Shown here: positions 42,895 to 55,200 of the stretch, one piece after another
Numbering within the stretch: position 1 is the stretch's first letter
Layout of the letters: each line of letters starts with the position of its first letter
Assembly (NCBI RefSeq): GCF_000025605.1
Contig: NC_013894.1
Coordinates: forward strand, 1,163,529 to 1,227,528
Length of the DNA: 64,000 nucleotides
Source of the DNA: Thermocrinis albus DSM 14484
GTDB lineage: Bacteria; Aquificota; Aquificia; Aquificales; Aquificaceae
Direction: 5' to 3'
Position numbers and translations under genes: made by a program
The notes under the pieces: generated by a model
Database searches by the model: none
Seen by the model: only the letters and a program-made list of their open reading frames with translations
Told to the model about the DNA's origin: nothing

Positions 42895-44270
42895 GTCTAA
42901 AGAGAAAAGTTTTCGTTAGGGTTCTGGCCTCCTTCCTTTTGTCCTTTTTTCCTACTGTTATTATCCTTTACTGGAGCACCTCTAAGCTCATAGCAAGTGC
43001 ATTGACGGAGGAAAGAGATAGAATTTACAGGATCATAGGAACCTTAGTGAAGGAAAAGGAAGGTACTTACTTACTTAAGCCTTCCACCAACTGTAGATCT
43101 TCCGAAAGGCATTTTCGTCTTGAACCCGATGGTTTGTACTGGGGAAGGGACGTAAGAACAGATGAGGGATGTTTCTTTCGGGGTGTGTTTCTTGAGAGGG
43201 TGTTGAGGCTTATGATACTTTTGGAAGACGTTCATTACATGATCCTCTATCAAAAAAGTTACGTACAGGAAAACTTTTCAGCTTCAGATTTAGATACTTT
43301 CATGAAAGGTAAACTTGTGCTGGATCAGTACGTGGTGGGAGGTTTTTCATCGCCTAACCTTTTGAAAATTCCCGTAAATCTGACAGGCTACCGGGTGTAC
43401 GGTTCTCTCTTTGAGAAGTTTTTAGTGGTGGAGATTCCTCTTGTAGAGGCCTCCGGTTATCCTTTTGGTAAACTCCTCTTGGTTAAGGATGTTTCTACTC
43501 ATTACATTAACTTTTACGGCCTTCTTGTATTTTTGGTGTCTTACTCGGGTGGTTTTACCTTCGTGGCCCTGTTACTTCTGTGGTCCTTTGTGGAAGGTGT
43601 GGTGAGGAGAATAGAGAATCTCAGGAACGTGGCCCTCTCTCTAAAGGATAAGGACTTTTCCGCTCTGGATACACTGAAGCCCTCCTCAGAGGGAGATGAG
43701 ATAGAGGATTTAGGACAGGCTATAAAGGAGATGGCCCTTCACCTAAGGGAGGCTATAGAGGAGCTCCACAGCATGGCCTACCACGATTCTTTGACGGGTC
43801 TTCCCAACAGGAGGTTCTTTTTTGAACACGCCCAGATACTACTTGAGAACGCCAAAAGGTACAATCTGCCCCTGTCCCTCGTAATGCTGGACGTGGATAA
43901 CTTTAAGAGCCTTAACGATACGTACGGACATCAGTTGGGTGATGCGGTACTCATCAATCTGGCCAATATACTGAAGAGTATGGTGCGACATTCTGATGTC
44001 CCTGCCAGATTGGGAGGTGAGGAGTTCGGTATACTTCTTCCCAACACACCACTGGAGGGAGCTGTCTCTCTTGCCCAGAGAATAAGGATAGCTTTTGAGG
44101 GCAGTGTGGTACTTCACAACGGTGTGGAGGTATACACAACTCTCAGCGCGGGTGTTGCCACCTACACCCCTGATGTGAAGAGTTTAGATGAACTCATAAG
44201 GAGAGCTGACGTTGCCCTCTACAGAGCCAAGAACATGGGAAAGAACCGTGTGGAGGTGTTTACTCCCTGA
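42891..44270 (+). CDS. Membrane-bound diguanylate cyclase (HAMP-GGDEF)
   Basis: Makes cyclic di-GMP. 459 residues: helix at about 11-32, a periplasmic sensor region of ~170 residues with a Cys pair (NCRSSE...DEGCF), a second helix at about 208-230, HAMP-like region to 285, then a GGDEF domain beginning DSLTGLPNRRFFFEHA with the active-site loop GGEEF at 375-379. The I-site RxxD is not obvious: five residues before GGEEF reads PARLG. No EAL domain. Coupled to dapF by ATGA. Ends in an 11-base overlap with the convergent oxidoreductase. Confidence 0.9.
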   Translation: MSLKRKVFVRVLASFLLSFFPTVIILYWSTSKLIASALTEERDRIYRIIGTLVKEKEGTYLLKPSTNCRSSERHFRLEPDGLYWGRDVRTDEGCFFRGVFLERVLRLMILLEDVHYMILYQKSYVQENFSASDLDTFMKGKLVLDQYVVGGFSSPNLLKIPVNLTGYRVYGSLFEKFLVVEIPLVEASGYPFGKLLLVKDVSTHYINFYGLLVFLVSYSGGFTFVALLLLWSFVEGVVRRIENLRNVALSLKDKDFSALDTLKPSSEGDEIEDLGQAIKEMALHLREAIEELHSMAYHDSLTGLPNRRFFFEHAQILLENAKRYNLPLSLVMLDVDNFKSLNDTYGHQLGDAVLINLANILKSMVRHSDVPARLGGEEFGILLPNTPLEGAVSLAQRIRIAFEGSVVLHNGVEVYTTLSAGVATYTPDVKSLDELIRRADVALYRAKNMGKNRVEVFTP

Positions 44271-45630
44271 TGAAGAGAGGAACCTCAAAGGCCGGAAGCC
44301 CCAGAGCCCGCAAAAAGCCCTTTCTTATAGCCTCTATCACCGCAGGTGTTACCTCTCTATATCTAAGTCTTATAAAGTGGTGGAAGAGAACGCCTGAAGC
44401 TTCAAGACCCATGCCCTTTATCTGAATCTCTCCCTTTAGAAATTTGTTGCGAGGGTTTATGGGTTTTTTAACGGGAAGTCCCACAAACTGATAACCACAC
44501 ACCTTTCCCTCTTTCAGAAACACTTTAACGAGATAATTCCCGTACTCAAAACTCAGAGAGCTTTCGGCATCCTCAAAGGTACCACCACTACCAGCTGTCA
44601 CCAATCTTGTCTTCACAGCGTTGTAGTCTACAAGACCTGGGTTTTTCACCTTAAGACCCGCCATGTTGAAACCGGCCACCATCCCTCCCTGCACGGCAGG
44701 AGGGAAGAGAGCTATCCACCTGTGATTACCCCATGCGTCCAAACCGGAGCATATATCTCCCGCAGCAAACACATCGGGATCCGAGGTTTGCTGATACTGG
44801 TTGACCAAAATACCACCTACAACCCTTCCCCTCACTTCATCTATGTGGAGTTTTATATCGGTGTTTTCCACCAGGTAAGTTCTTGGCCTCACCCCCGTGG
44901 AAAGAATTACCATATCGGCAGGTATGAACTTTCTCCTGTCACTGCCCGCCTGCTGTATCTCCACAGCCTCAACCCATCCATCTTCACCATGTATGGCCAC
45001 CACCTGATGATTTAGGTAAAACTTTATGCCAGCCTCCTCTTCCAGAACTTTCATGTACTTCTCAGCCATATACCTGTCCAGCATACGGGGTAGAACTCTA
45101 TCAAAAACCTCCACCACACTGACCTCCACCCCCATGTGCCTGAGGGTCTCTGCATCCTCCACCCCTATAGGGCCAGCACCTATTATGACAGCCTTTCTGA
45201 CTTTTCCCGAGAGGACCCATTCCCTGATACGCTTGGCATCGTCAAGGTTCTTAGCAGTGGTAACGCCCCCCAGCTCTTTTCCTGGGATAGGAGGTATAAA
45301 GGCCGACGCCCCCGCGGCCAGTAAACATTTGTCATAGCTTATCTCCTCTCCTCCCTTGAGGATAACCACTTTCCTTTTGTTGTCTATGCTTACCACCTGC
45401 TTTCCTCCCCTAAAGTCTACACGGTATTTCTCGTAAAAACCGTAACCTCCTTTGTAAAAGAGAGCCTCCTCCGATATGTCTCCCCTTATCACGTTCTCCA
45501 TACAGTTGGGAGCATAGGCAGGATAAGGTTCGTCCGACAGAACTATTATGTCCGACTCAGTATCCACACTTCTGAAGGCCTCTATGGCAGATACGGCCGC
45601 AGGTCCGTTTCCCACTATAACCACTCTCAT
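44260..45630 (-). CDS. FAD/NAD(P)-dependent pyridine nucleotide-disulfide oxidoreductase
   Basis: Two-dinucleotide-binding flavoprotein of 456 residues: FAD loop VVIVGNGPAAVSAIEAFR, NAD loop AVIIGAGPIGVEDAETLRHMGVEVSVVE, and the C-terminal FAD motif DVFAAGDICS. It resembles NADH oxidases, rubredoxin reductases and the FAD part of NirB; YAPNCMENVIRGDI has one Cys near the NADH-oxidase redox position. Substrate unknown. The ATG at 45630 is chosen; the 67-codon upstream extension lies inside atpG and is not conserved-looking. TATCAT is nine bases upstream. Confidence 0.85.
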   Translation of the reverse strand: MRVVIVGNGPAAVSAIEAFRSVDTESDIIVLSDEPYPAYAPNCMENVIRGDISEEALFYKGGYGFYEKYRVDFRGGKQVVSIDNKRKVVILKGGEEISYDKCLLAAGASAFIPPIPGKELGGVTTAKNLDDAKRIREWVLSGKVRKAVIIGAGPIGVEDAETLRHMGVEVSVVEVFDRVLPRMLDRYMAEKYMKVLEEEAGIKFYLNHQVVAIHGEDGWVEAVEIQQAGSDRRKFIPADMVILSTGVRPRTYLVENTDIKLHIDEVRGRVVGGILVNQYQQTSDPDVFAAGDICSGLDAWGNHRWIALFPPAVQGGMVAGFNMAGLKVKNPGLVDYNAVKTRLVTAGSGGTFEDAESSLSFEYGNYLVKVFLKEGKVCGYQFVGLPVKKPINPRNKFLKGEIQIKGMGLEASGVLFHHFIRLRYREVTPAVIEAIRKGFLRALGLPAFEVPLFIRE

Positions 45631-45660
45631 GAGGATACTATGATATAATAAAACTTCACT
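45631..45660. promoter_or_regulatory. 30-base divergent promoter region, oxidoreductase / atpG
   Basis: Minus: TATCAT at 45640-45645, nine bases before the oxidoreductase ATG. Plus: TATAAT at 45644-45649, 11 bases before the atpG ATG. The two overlap by two bases; neither gene has a Shine-Dalgarno. Confidence 0.45.
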
Positions 45661-48738
<3,078 letters not shown>

Positions 48739-49015
48739 AACGGCGCACCCTTGTGCGCATTTTTCTCCAAGAAGATGAGGGTTATCTGCTTATAAAGAGG
48801 TTAAGGGAAAAGGGCTTTGAGGGGGCTACTCTCCTCAAGGCGATTTTAGGCTATGGTACCACCGGTAAGTTTCACTATGAGGGCATAGAGGTACTTTCCT
48901 ACGGCCTGCCTGCAGTGGTGGAAGTGGTGGAAAGGGAAGAGAGACTGAACGAGCTTATCCGTCTAGTGAAAGAGACTGTAAAGAGCGGTACCGTTACTTT
49001 GGAGGAAGTTCTGCT

Positions 49016-49390
49016 ATGGGAATCGTGATAGCTGTGCTGGTGGGAGGTGCTGTGGGCTCCCTCATGCGCTATGTTGTGGCAAAAACTTTTCAGGAATGGG
49101 CGGGTATAGAGTTTCCTGTAGGAACATTGGTGGTGAATCTTGTAGGATCCTTCCTTATAGGGCTCTTCTACAGTTGGCTGGTGGAAGGCCTTGCCGTTCC
49201 ACCTCAGGTGAGGGCTCTTCTCATAACGGGTTTTCTGGGTGGTCTTACTACCTTTTCTACCTTCTCCTACGAATCTTTTTACATGCTCATGAACGGTGAG
49301 CTAGGTAAGGGGATAATGTACCTTTTGGTCACCAACGGTTTAGGTCTTCTGATGGTGTGGGCAGGATACACCTTGGGTAGGGTGGTGTGA
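49016..49390 (+). CDS. crcB: Fluoride ion channel CrcB/Fluc
   Basis: Dual-topology fluoride exporter of 124 residues with four helices: GGAVGSLMRYVVAK, PVGTLVVNLVGSFLIGLFY (pore Asn), and FLGGLTTFSTFSYESF carrying the Thr/Phe/Ser pore and sodium-site residues. Forms an inverted dimer. No fluoride riboswitch is visible upstream, because the gene is embedded in an operon. It is sandwiched between two DUF190 genes. Confidence 0.94.
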   Translation: MGIVIAVLVGGAVGSLMRYVVAKTFQEWAGIEFPVGTLVVNLVGSFLIGLFYSWLVEGLAVPPQVRALLITGFLGGLTTFSTFSYESFYMLMNGELGKGIMYLLVTNGLGLLMVWAGYTLGRVV

Positions 49391-49707
49391 TGTATCAGGA
49401 AGCAGTCCTCCTGAGGATCTTTTTGGGAGAGAACGACACTTACCGAGGAAAGCCTCTCTACAGATATATTGTAGAGTTCTGCAAGGAAAAAGGCGTGGCG
49501 GGCGCTACGGTTTTTAAAGGAGTTTTAGGTTACGGTAGATCCTCCGTCCTCCACGGAAGTAGTATACTACGCCTGTCTTCTGATCTACCCATTGTGGTAG
49601 AGATAATAGACTCAGAAGAGAAGATAGTACAGGTTCTACCCCATATAAAGGGGATGCTGAAAGGAGGCATTATAACCCTTGAGAAGGTAAAGGTCATAGT
49701 TCTATAA
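49390..49707 (+). CDS. DUF190 family protein (second copy)
   Basis: A 105-residue DUF190 protein: LLRIFLGENDTYRGKPLYRYIVEFCKEKGVAGATVFKGVLGYG, LPIVVEIIDSEEKI and GGIITLEKVKVI. Clearly related to the first copy but different in its first 30 residues (full YRGKPLYRYI present here, lost in the first). The ATG overlaps the crcB stop. The two copies could form a heteromer. Confidence 0.87.
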   Translation: MYQEAVLLRIFLGENDTYRGKPLYRYIVEFCKEKGVAGATVFKGVLGYGRSSVLHGSSILRLSSDLPIVVEIIDSEEKIVQVLPHIKGMLKGGIITLEKVKVIVL

Positions 49708-49709
49708 GT

Positions 49710-49758
49710 TTGGCACTTCTTTATGTAAACTTTATAAACAGCCTTTAGCATTAAACTT
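49710..49758 (+). promoter_or_regulatory. Promoter of the two-component operon
   Basis: TTGGCA at 49710-49715, 17 bases, TATAAA at 49733-49738. Transcription would start near 49745, giving a leader of about 14 bases without a Shine-Dalgarno before the GTG at 49759. A weaker TAGCAT lies seven bases from the GTG. Confidence 0.5.
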
Positions 49759-50193
49759 GTGCAGGTTAAGGATGCACGGGACTTTAACGTATTTTATGTA
49801 ATTAAGAATATTGAGAGGAAAAGCTGGAAGACGCAAAGCGAACTCCGTTTTGAGGATTTCAAAACGGAAAACAAAAGGGGTTTTCTGTTTCTCCAAGATA
49901 CGGGAGAGGTAGTAGGATACGTCGTTTACTCTTACAGAAAAAGGAGAATTTATGTAGAAGACTTGGTGATACTGAATCCTCTCTTTTTACCACGCGTGAT
50001 GAGGATGTTGGATAAGTTCTTTGCACCAGCCGACATAGTGGCCCTCGTGGAGGAAAACTTTGTGTGGTTCTTCTCCGACAGAATACTGAGACACGGTTCT
50101 TACCGTCTGCAGATCGCCAGAAAGTTCCGCATTTTGGGGAATAACTTTACATACATACGGCTCTGCCATGAAGATTCTTCTCGTAGAAGATGA
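49759..50193 (+). CDS. GNAT-like protein of unknown function, 144 aa
   Basis: Resembles the C-terminal half of a RimI/GNAT acetyltransferase: FLFLQDTGEVVGYVVYSYRKRRIYVEDLVIL gives the beta4-beta5 pattern. The acetyl-CoA loop (Gln/Arg-x-x-Gly-x-Gly/Ala) is replaced by NPLFLPRVMRML, so catalysis is doubtful. It starts at GTG and overlaps the response regulator by 26 bases, suggesting a link to that signalling system. Confidence 0.6.
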   Translation: MQVKDARDFNVFYVIKNIERKSWKTQSELRFEDFKTENKRGFLFLQDTGEVVGYVVYSYRKRRIYVEDLVILNPLFLPRVMRMLDKFFAPADIVALVEENFVWFFSDRILRHGSYRLQIARKFRILGNNFTYIRLCHEDSSRRR

Positions 50194-50848
50194 TCTAGAC
50201 ATGGTCTTATCTTTGGAGAAACTCTTTGGTATTAAAGGATGGAGCACAAAGGTGGCCCGTAATCTTTACCAGGCAAAGGAGATACTTTCTTCTTTCGAGA
50301 TCTTCGATGTATGCGTGTTGGATTTACAGTTAGGGCGTGACAGAGGGGAGGAGCTACTGCCTATTCTAAGGGAAAAGGGTGTTCCTACTTTGATACTCAC
50401 TGTGGAGGACGATGTTAGAACAAAAGTGGAATGTTTAGAAAAAGGTGCAGAGGATTATCTGGTAAAACCCTTTGAACCTGAGGAACTCATAGCACGAATA
50501 GGTGTTTTGGTAAGAAGGTTAAAGAGATCTTCTCCCTCTCTCACCCTATCTTTTGGTGACCTTAAGGTGGACATGAAGAGTATGGAGTTAACGGTGAAAG
50601 GTCAAAAGGTAAGGCTACCACGGAAACAGCTCCTCATTCTGATAAAGCTTATGGAAAATGCAGAAAAACCAGTCACTTATCAGTCTCTTATGTCTTACGC
50701 TTGGGATATTACCGAGGCACCAGATATGTTCAGCCTCAGGACCCACGTTCATAATATAAGGAAGATACTGAAAGAGGTAGGTTTGGATATAGTAAGTTAC
50801 AGAGGTATTGGTTATATGCTTGTAAAAGATGACAGGCACAAGAAGTAG
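50168..50848 (+). CDS. OmpR-family response regulator
   Basis: 226 residues: receiver domain with acidic pair Glu7-Asp8-Asp9, phosphoacceptor Asp52 (VLDLQLG) and Lys in LVKPFEPEEL, then a winged-helix DNA-binding domain from about 128 (PRKQLLILIKLMENAEKPVTYQSL, VHNIRKILKEVGLDIVSYRGIGYML). Paired with the kinase that starts in its last codons. Targets are unknown; the MFS gene and metal-efflux operon nearby are candidates. Confidence 0.92.
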   Translation: MKILLVEDDLDMVLSLEKLFGIKGWSTKVARNLYQAKEILSSFEIFDVCVLDLQLGRDRGEELLPILREKGVPTLILTVEDDVRTKVECLEKGAEDYLVKPFEPEELIARIGVLVRRLKRSSPSLTLSFGDLKVDMKSMELTVKGQKVRLPRKQLLILIKLMENAEKPVTYQSLMSYAWDITEAPDMFSLRTHVHNIRKILKEVGLDIVSYRGIGYMLVKDDRHKK

Positions 50849-51956
50849 ACTCATCCTCTTTTTATACAACTATCTTAAGTTTTTCACCCCCGTTCTTCTG
50901 TTGGCTGTAACCAGCGTATCCCTCATGTATATGCTGTTGAAGGATGCAGAAGAGGACAACCTAATCAATTTGGCACGAGACATAAAGGCCCTTGTGGAAA
51001 GTGATCCTGACATACTCCATAATGTTTTTTTAACATCAAAGTACAAAATTTTTGTAACTGATTATAAGGGAAACCTACTTTATTCCTCAGATAAAAAGAT
51101 AGATTATGTGGAAAAGCACTTTCAGGAAGTAATAAGAAATGTAGGTAATGTAGTCTATATGGACAACATGGTGATGGTGGCCTTACCGGTGGATTCGGAA
51201 AAGATAAACGGATATGTGATAGTGGTGAACAATCTTTCTACTCTCAGAAACAAAATGTACTTAACCCTCGCATCTTTGGGCAGCAGTGCCATCATCGTAA
51301 GTGTTGTGATAAGTTTACTTTCCTACTGGGAGATGAGAAAGAGGGAAAAAATCTATCAGGAAAACGCTCAAAAACTTAGAAATATGGCTCTGTATCTTGC
51401 CCACGAGGTCAAAACACCTCTGAGTGTTGTGTTGGCTCGTGTATATTCCTCAGACTGCTTTGACGAAGAGGGTAAGAAGTCTATAAGTAGAGCTATAAGG
51501 AGATTGGTAAAACTCAACAAAAACCTTAAGGTACTGGCAGAAGGATCCTTTATAAAACCTACCTTTACCTTCGTAGATCTAAAGGGAGTGGTAGAAGAGA
51601 TAGCTCATCAATACCAAAGTATTTTTTCCGATAAAGTGCTACACCTTAGACTGGACAATGTCAGTATAGTGAGTGACTACGAACTCATTTACACCCTTAT
51701 ACTCAACTTGGTGGATAACGCCTTCAAACACTCGCCTGAAGGTTCCTCTGTAGAGGTATCTCTGGAAGACAGGGAACAAGACGTTCGCCTGGAGATCCTT
51801 AACCAGAAACGGGAAGATGCCTACACAGACGAAAGCTCTTACCGTATAGGAAGAAAGATAGTGGAAGAGATAGTGAACTTGCTGAAGTTAGGTATGGAAG
51901 TACGGGAGGATTCCACCCATTACCGAGTGGTTCTGACTTTTGCCAAAAAGGTGTAA
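50829..51956 (+). CDS. Sensor histidine kinase with degenerate G1 box
   Basis: 375 residues. Two helices (about 16-38 and 146-166) bound a ~105-residue periplasmic sensor. The H-box is LAHEVKTPLS with His192; the N-box reads LILNLVDNAFKHSPEG. After that the expected Asp-x-Gly-x-Gly (G1) is missing: the stretch goes LEILNQKREDAYTDESSYRIGRKIVEEIV, where only a trace of the G2 region (YRIGRKIV) is left. ATP binding may be altered, or it may act mostly as a phosphatase. The end overlaps the convergent MFS gene by 37 bases. Confidence 0.88.
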   Translation: MTGTRSRLILFLYNYLKFFTPVLLLAVTSVSLMYMLLKDAEEDNLINLARDIKALVESDPDILHNVFLTSKYKIFVTDYKGNLLYSSDKKIDYVEKHFQEVIRNVGNVVYMDNMVMVALPVDSEKINGYVIVVNNLSTLRNKMYLTLASLGSSAIIVSVVISLLSYWEMRKREKIYQENAQKLRNMALYLAHEVKTPLSVVLARVYSSDCFDEEGKKSISRAIRRLVKLNKNLKVLAEGSFIKPTFTFVDLKGVVEEIAHQYQSIFSDKVLHLRLDNVSIVSDYELIYTLILNLVDNAFKHSPEGSSVEVSLEDREQDVRLEILNQKREDAYTDESSYRIGRKIVEEIVNLLKLGMEVREDSTHYRVVLTFAKKV

Positions 51957-52945
51957 AGGGGCTGTAAAAGGGCCAAGGACATGAGAAGTACAGAGTACCT
52001 GTGATCTGCTGTCAGGCTGTAAAGAGTTGAGTATACGAAACCACCCACCGTGTAAGAAGAAGCAAACATGAAGAAGAAAAGTTCCGAGAAATTGTTGGGA
52101 TAGCTACGAATAAGGTAGGTTCTGAAAAGGACCCAGTATAAGGCAACACCTACACCTGCCAAAGATCCCAAAAGATAAGGACCTACCACCCTGCTGAAAA
52201 AGGCTATGCCAAGGACCAAAAGAAAGGCGGATGTAAGTAAACCTCCCACCTCGGGTTTCAGAAAGTCCAGCAGATAACCCAGTATTAAGGAGGATACACA
52301 CGCCGAAAGAAGAGCCAGAGCCATCACGTAACGGATGTTATCCTCTGATACATTGAAAGAGTCCTTAAGTATACGGTAAGAGAAGAAAGTAAACACTTCT
52401 ACCAACTCTCCCATGATCATAAAGGCGAGAATCTCCGCACGTCCCATTGGAGGAAACAGCCGGAAACGGAGGTCCACGGGCCTTCTTGCTATGGGAAACA
52501 GGAGGAGGAGATGTAGCATGTATAAGCCGCCTGTAAGAAGAAACACCCTTTGACTAAAGTTCATAAGGACAAGTCCTGCACCTACAAAGCCAAAGGCATA
52601 AGACAAACCTGCCACAAAACTGTAGCGCTCAAAGAGGGATATGACAACGTCGTACCACAGCATGAGGGGGATGTGAAGCACGTAGAGAAGAGCTATCAGA
52701 TACCAGTGATGAAGGATGAGAAGCAGACCCACTACGAGAGCTGTCAACGGTAAGAGTAAGACGGGCCTCCTAGAGAGAAAGGGCGTTGTGATGAGACCTA
52801 GCAAATTCAGCCACGTGAGAAGTAAACCGTACTGGATGGTGCTAGTGTGTTGGTAAGATTCTCCGGGAAGAATGTAGTAAAAGAGGTAAGAGGTAAATAG
52901 AGTATCTGTGAATTCAAAGGCTACGTACAGAAGAAGGTAAAGCAC
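51920..52945 (-). CDS. MFS-like membrane transporter
   Basis: 341 residues with ten or eleven predicted helices and little soluble sequence. An MFS-like central loop (about 155-170, PIARRPVDLRFRLFPPMGRAE) divides two halves. No diagnostic substrate motif is seen and the usual GxLaDrxGrkxxl loop is weak (LLGLITTPFLSRRPVLLLP). Starts at GTG; TAAAAT lies eight bases upstream. Shorter than most MFS proteins, so family assignment is tentative. Confidence 0.65.
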   Translation of the reverse strand: MLYLLLYVAFEFTDTLFTSYLFYYILPGESYQHTSTIQYGLLLTWLNLLGLITTPFLSRRPVLLLPLTALVVGLLLILHHWYLIALLYVLHIPLMLWYDVVISLFERYSFVAGLSYAFGFVGAGLVLMNFSQRVFLLTGGLYMLHLLLLFPIARRPVDLRFRLFPPMGRAEILAFMIMGELVEVFTFFSYRILKDSFNVSEDNIRYVMALALLSACVSSLILGYLLDFLKPEVGGLLTSAFLLVLGIAFFSRVVGPYLLGSLAGVGVALYWVLFRTYLIRSYPNNFSELFFFMFASSYTVGGFVYSTLYSLTADHRYSVLLMSLALLQPLYTFLAKVRTTR

Positions 52946-52984
52946 TTTATGAAATTTTAATACTGACCGCGTAGAATACTAGCC
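52946..52984. promoter_or_regulatory. Divergent promoters, MFS gene / metal-efflux operon
   Basis: Minus: TAAAAT at 52954-52959, eight bases before the MFS GTG. Plus: TAGAAT at 52972-52977, seven bases before the efflux-operon ATG. Here the two -10s are separate (12 bases apart). No Shine-Dalgarno on either side. Confidence 0.5.
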
Positions 52985-54184
52985 ATGTTGTTGATGTTTC
53001 TCCTATTGGTTTCGACAGCTTGGTGTTGGGAGATCTCTTTTATGGAGGGGTTCAGCATCTTAAGGAAGAGAAATCACGATGTACAGATAAGTCTTCTGGA
53101 GGTAGAGAAAGCAAAAGGCTCTCTGTTACAGGCAAAACTGCTTCCTAACCCAACGCTGAGCGTCAGTTACACAGGTACAGAGATTTCTGGGGGAAGGATC
53201 AGAGATAACTCCAACACCCTCTTCTCGGTGAGGTTAGATCAACAGATAGAACTGGGGGGAAAACGTCACTACAGAGTTTTAGCGGAGGACATGGGAGTAA
53301 AGGCTCAGCAGTACGCAAGTTTACAAACCCTTAGGGATGCTTATCTAAACTATGTGCAAGCTTTCTTTAAGACACTGTCCGACCGGGAGTACCTTCTCTA
53401 CCTTCGTGAAGATCTTGGTAGTTACGACAAGATTCTCTCTTTACAGGAGGAAAAGTGGAATAAGGGTGTTATAAGTCTTATAGATCTTATGAAGCTTAAG
53501 GCCTATAGAGTAGATCTTCAAAATGCTATCCTTCAGGCAGAGGCTAACTATAAGTCCGACCTCTATCAACTGTCTTTTCTCCTCAACATGGATAATATAG
53601 AACCCCTCAAAGAGAACATGGGGGAACCCGAGGCCTCTTTAGAGGAACTCCTTAAGAGGGCTGTTGCGCAGGACCCACAGATACGTCAGCTGGAGAGCCT
53701 TGCACGCTCATGGGATTACAGAATAAAACTCCTTCAAGCTTACAGAATTCCTGATATTGACGTAGGTGTGGAGTACGATTCTTTCGGTGTTAAGTACAGA
53801 CCTGGTTTAGGTGTAGGTGTGGCCATAACCCTCCCCATATTTGACAGGAGACAGGGTGATCTCCTATCTGCTTTCAGCACAAGGCAGCAGATCTTACTTC
53901 AGCTGGAAAAAGCCAAAAGGCAGGTAGAGACTCAGGTGAGGCAAGCTTACCTGCAGTACTTTGCCAGCAGGCAGTCTTACCTTAACATGAAGAACCTAAA
54001 AGGACAGATGGACGAACTTTTGGAAAGAACCAAGAGGGCCTATCTTCTTGGTGGTCTCAGTGTGTTGGACTTTTTGGACACACTGCGCACTTACAGAGCT
54101 TTCATGTACAACTTCCTTTCCAGCTACTATGGATACCTTCAGGCCTATTACTCCCTCTTGGTGACAGCGTGGGCGCTACCATGA
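52985..54184 (+). CDS. Outer-membrane efflux channel, TolC/CzcC family
   Basis: Trimeric outer-membrane channel of a tripartite efflux pump. 399 residues with a signal peptide (LLMFLLLVSTAWCW) and two OEP repeats: NPTLSVSYTGTEISGGRI and the helix LLEVEKAKGSLLQAKLLPNP in the first, VGVAITLPIFDRRQGDLLSA in the second. Long charged helices alternate with strands. First gene of the three-gene czc-type operon; its stop overlaps the next ATG. Confidence 0.9.
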   Translation: MLLMFLLLVSTAWCWEISFMEGFSILRKRNHDVQISLLEVEKAKGSLLQAKLLPNPTLSVSYTGTEISGGRIRDNSNTLFSVRLDQQIELGGKRHYRVLAEDMGVKAQQYASLQTLRDAYLNYVQAFFKTLSDREYLLYLREDLGSYDKILSLQEEKWNKGVISLIDLMKLKAYRVDLQNAILQAEANYKSDLYQLSFLLNMDNIEPLKENMGEPEASLEELLKRAVAQDPQIRQLESLARSWDYRIKLLQAYRIPDIDVGVEYDSFGVKYRPGLGVGVAITLPIFDRRQGDLLSAFSTRQQILLQLEKAKRQVETQVRQAYLQYFASRQSYLNMKNLKGQMDELLERTKRAYLLGGLSVLDFLDTLRTYRAFMYNFLSSYYGYLQAYYSLLVTAWALP

Positions 54185-55200
54185 AAAGAGGAAAGTTGGG
54201 TCTTCTATCCCTCTTCTTTCTCTTGATGGGTTGCCAAAAATCTAAGCCTGTTACTGAAAGTAAAGGGCTGACACCCCGGATCCAAGTGGTGGAGGAGATG
54301 CGTGTACCGGACACACTGGATGTTGTAGCACTGGTACAACCCGATAAGGAAGGTACAGTCCAGATAAGTGCAAAGGTTCAGGGGATTCTCCAAGACATAA
54401 AGGTGAAGGTAGGTGATCAGGTAAGGAAAGGTCAGATACTAGCCACTCTTAAGAGTCCTGATATGGCAGATCTCTACTGGCAGATGGCGGCTCTGAGGAC
54501 ACAGGTGGAACACGCATGGCGCCTCTACCAAGTAAAAAAGGAGCTCTACGAAGCTGGAGCGGTACCAAAACTGGAACTTATGGAGGCAGAACAAAATTAC
54601 AAAGTACTAAAAGCGCAACTTTCCGGATTGGAAAAGAAACTGAGTTATTACGGAGGAGGATCAGGGAGCTCCATCATAACGGCCCCCGTTGATGGTGTTG
54701 TTTATGAGATAAAGGCACAACCCGGTGAGATGGTATCACCCGATAGGGTGATACTGAGTGTAGCGGATCCTAACCGTATTCTGCTGGCTCTTCAGATACC
54801 TCAAGACAGAGACGTATCTTTACAAAAGGGACAGAGGGTAAAACTGATACTTGCTGGAAGATCTTTGGAAGGTGTGGTGCAGTATGTGGGTAATGTGGTG
54901 AATCCTGACACCAAATCCTACAGTGTTTATGTAAAACCTCTATGTTCTGATTGCGCTTTTAGAATAAATCAACTCCTCAGTGTGAAAATACAGACAGGAG
55001 AAAGGTCCTTGTTGGTTATCCCCTCTGATGCTCTCCTTTACAAGGATGGAAAGTTTTATGTTCTTGCATGGCAGAAGAATCAGATCACACCTGTGCAGGT
55101 AAGATTTGTTTCCTCCCTTTCCAACAACAGAGTGGCTGTAGAAGGTCTTCCTGCAGGTAGTGAGGTGATACGCGAGGCCATAAACTGGGAGAAACCATGA
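54181..55200 (+). CDS. RND efflux membrane-fusion lipoprotein, CzcB/HlyD family
   Basis: Periplasmic adaptor of 339 residues with a lipoprotein signal (LGLLSLFFLLMGC). Barrel-sandwich lipoyl halves: GILQDIKVKVGDQVRKGQILATL and APVDGVVYEIKAQPGEMVSP, with a helical hairpin between, then a beta-barrel and C-terminal domain with LVIPSDALLYKDG. The ATG at 54181 overlaps the channel gene's stop and places the signal peptide at the N-terminus; an earlier ATG at 54169 is rejected. Confidence 0.9.
   Translation: MKRGKLGLLSLFFLLMGCQKSKPVTESKGLTPRIQVVEEMRVPDTLDVVALVQPDKEGTVQISAKVQGILQDIKVKVGDQVRKGQILATLKSPDMADLYWQMAALRTQVEHAWRLYQVKKELYEAGAVPKLELMEAEQNYKVLKAQLSGLEKKLSYYGGGSGSSIITAPVDGVVYEIKAQPGEMVSPDRVILSVADPNRILLALQIPQDRDVSLQKGQRVKLILAGRSLEGVVQYVGNVVNPDTKSYSVYVKPLCSDCAFRINQLLSVKIQTGERSLLVIPSDALLYKDGKFYVLAWQKNQITPVQVRFVSSLSNNRVAVEGLPAGSEVIREAINWEKP

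Noticed and set aside
49016..49390. Fluoride riboswitch controlling crcB
   Set aside because: crcB starts inside the previous coding region; no room for and no trace of the motif.
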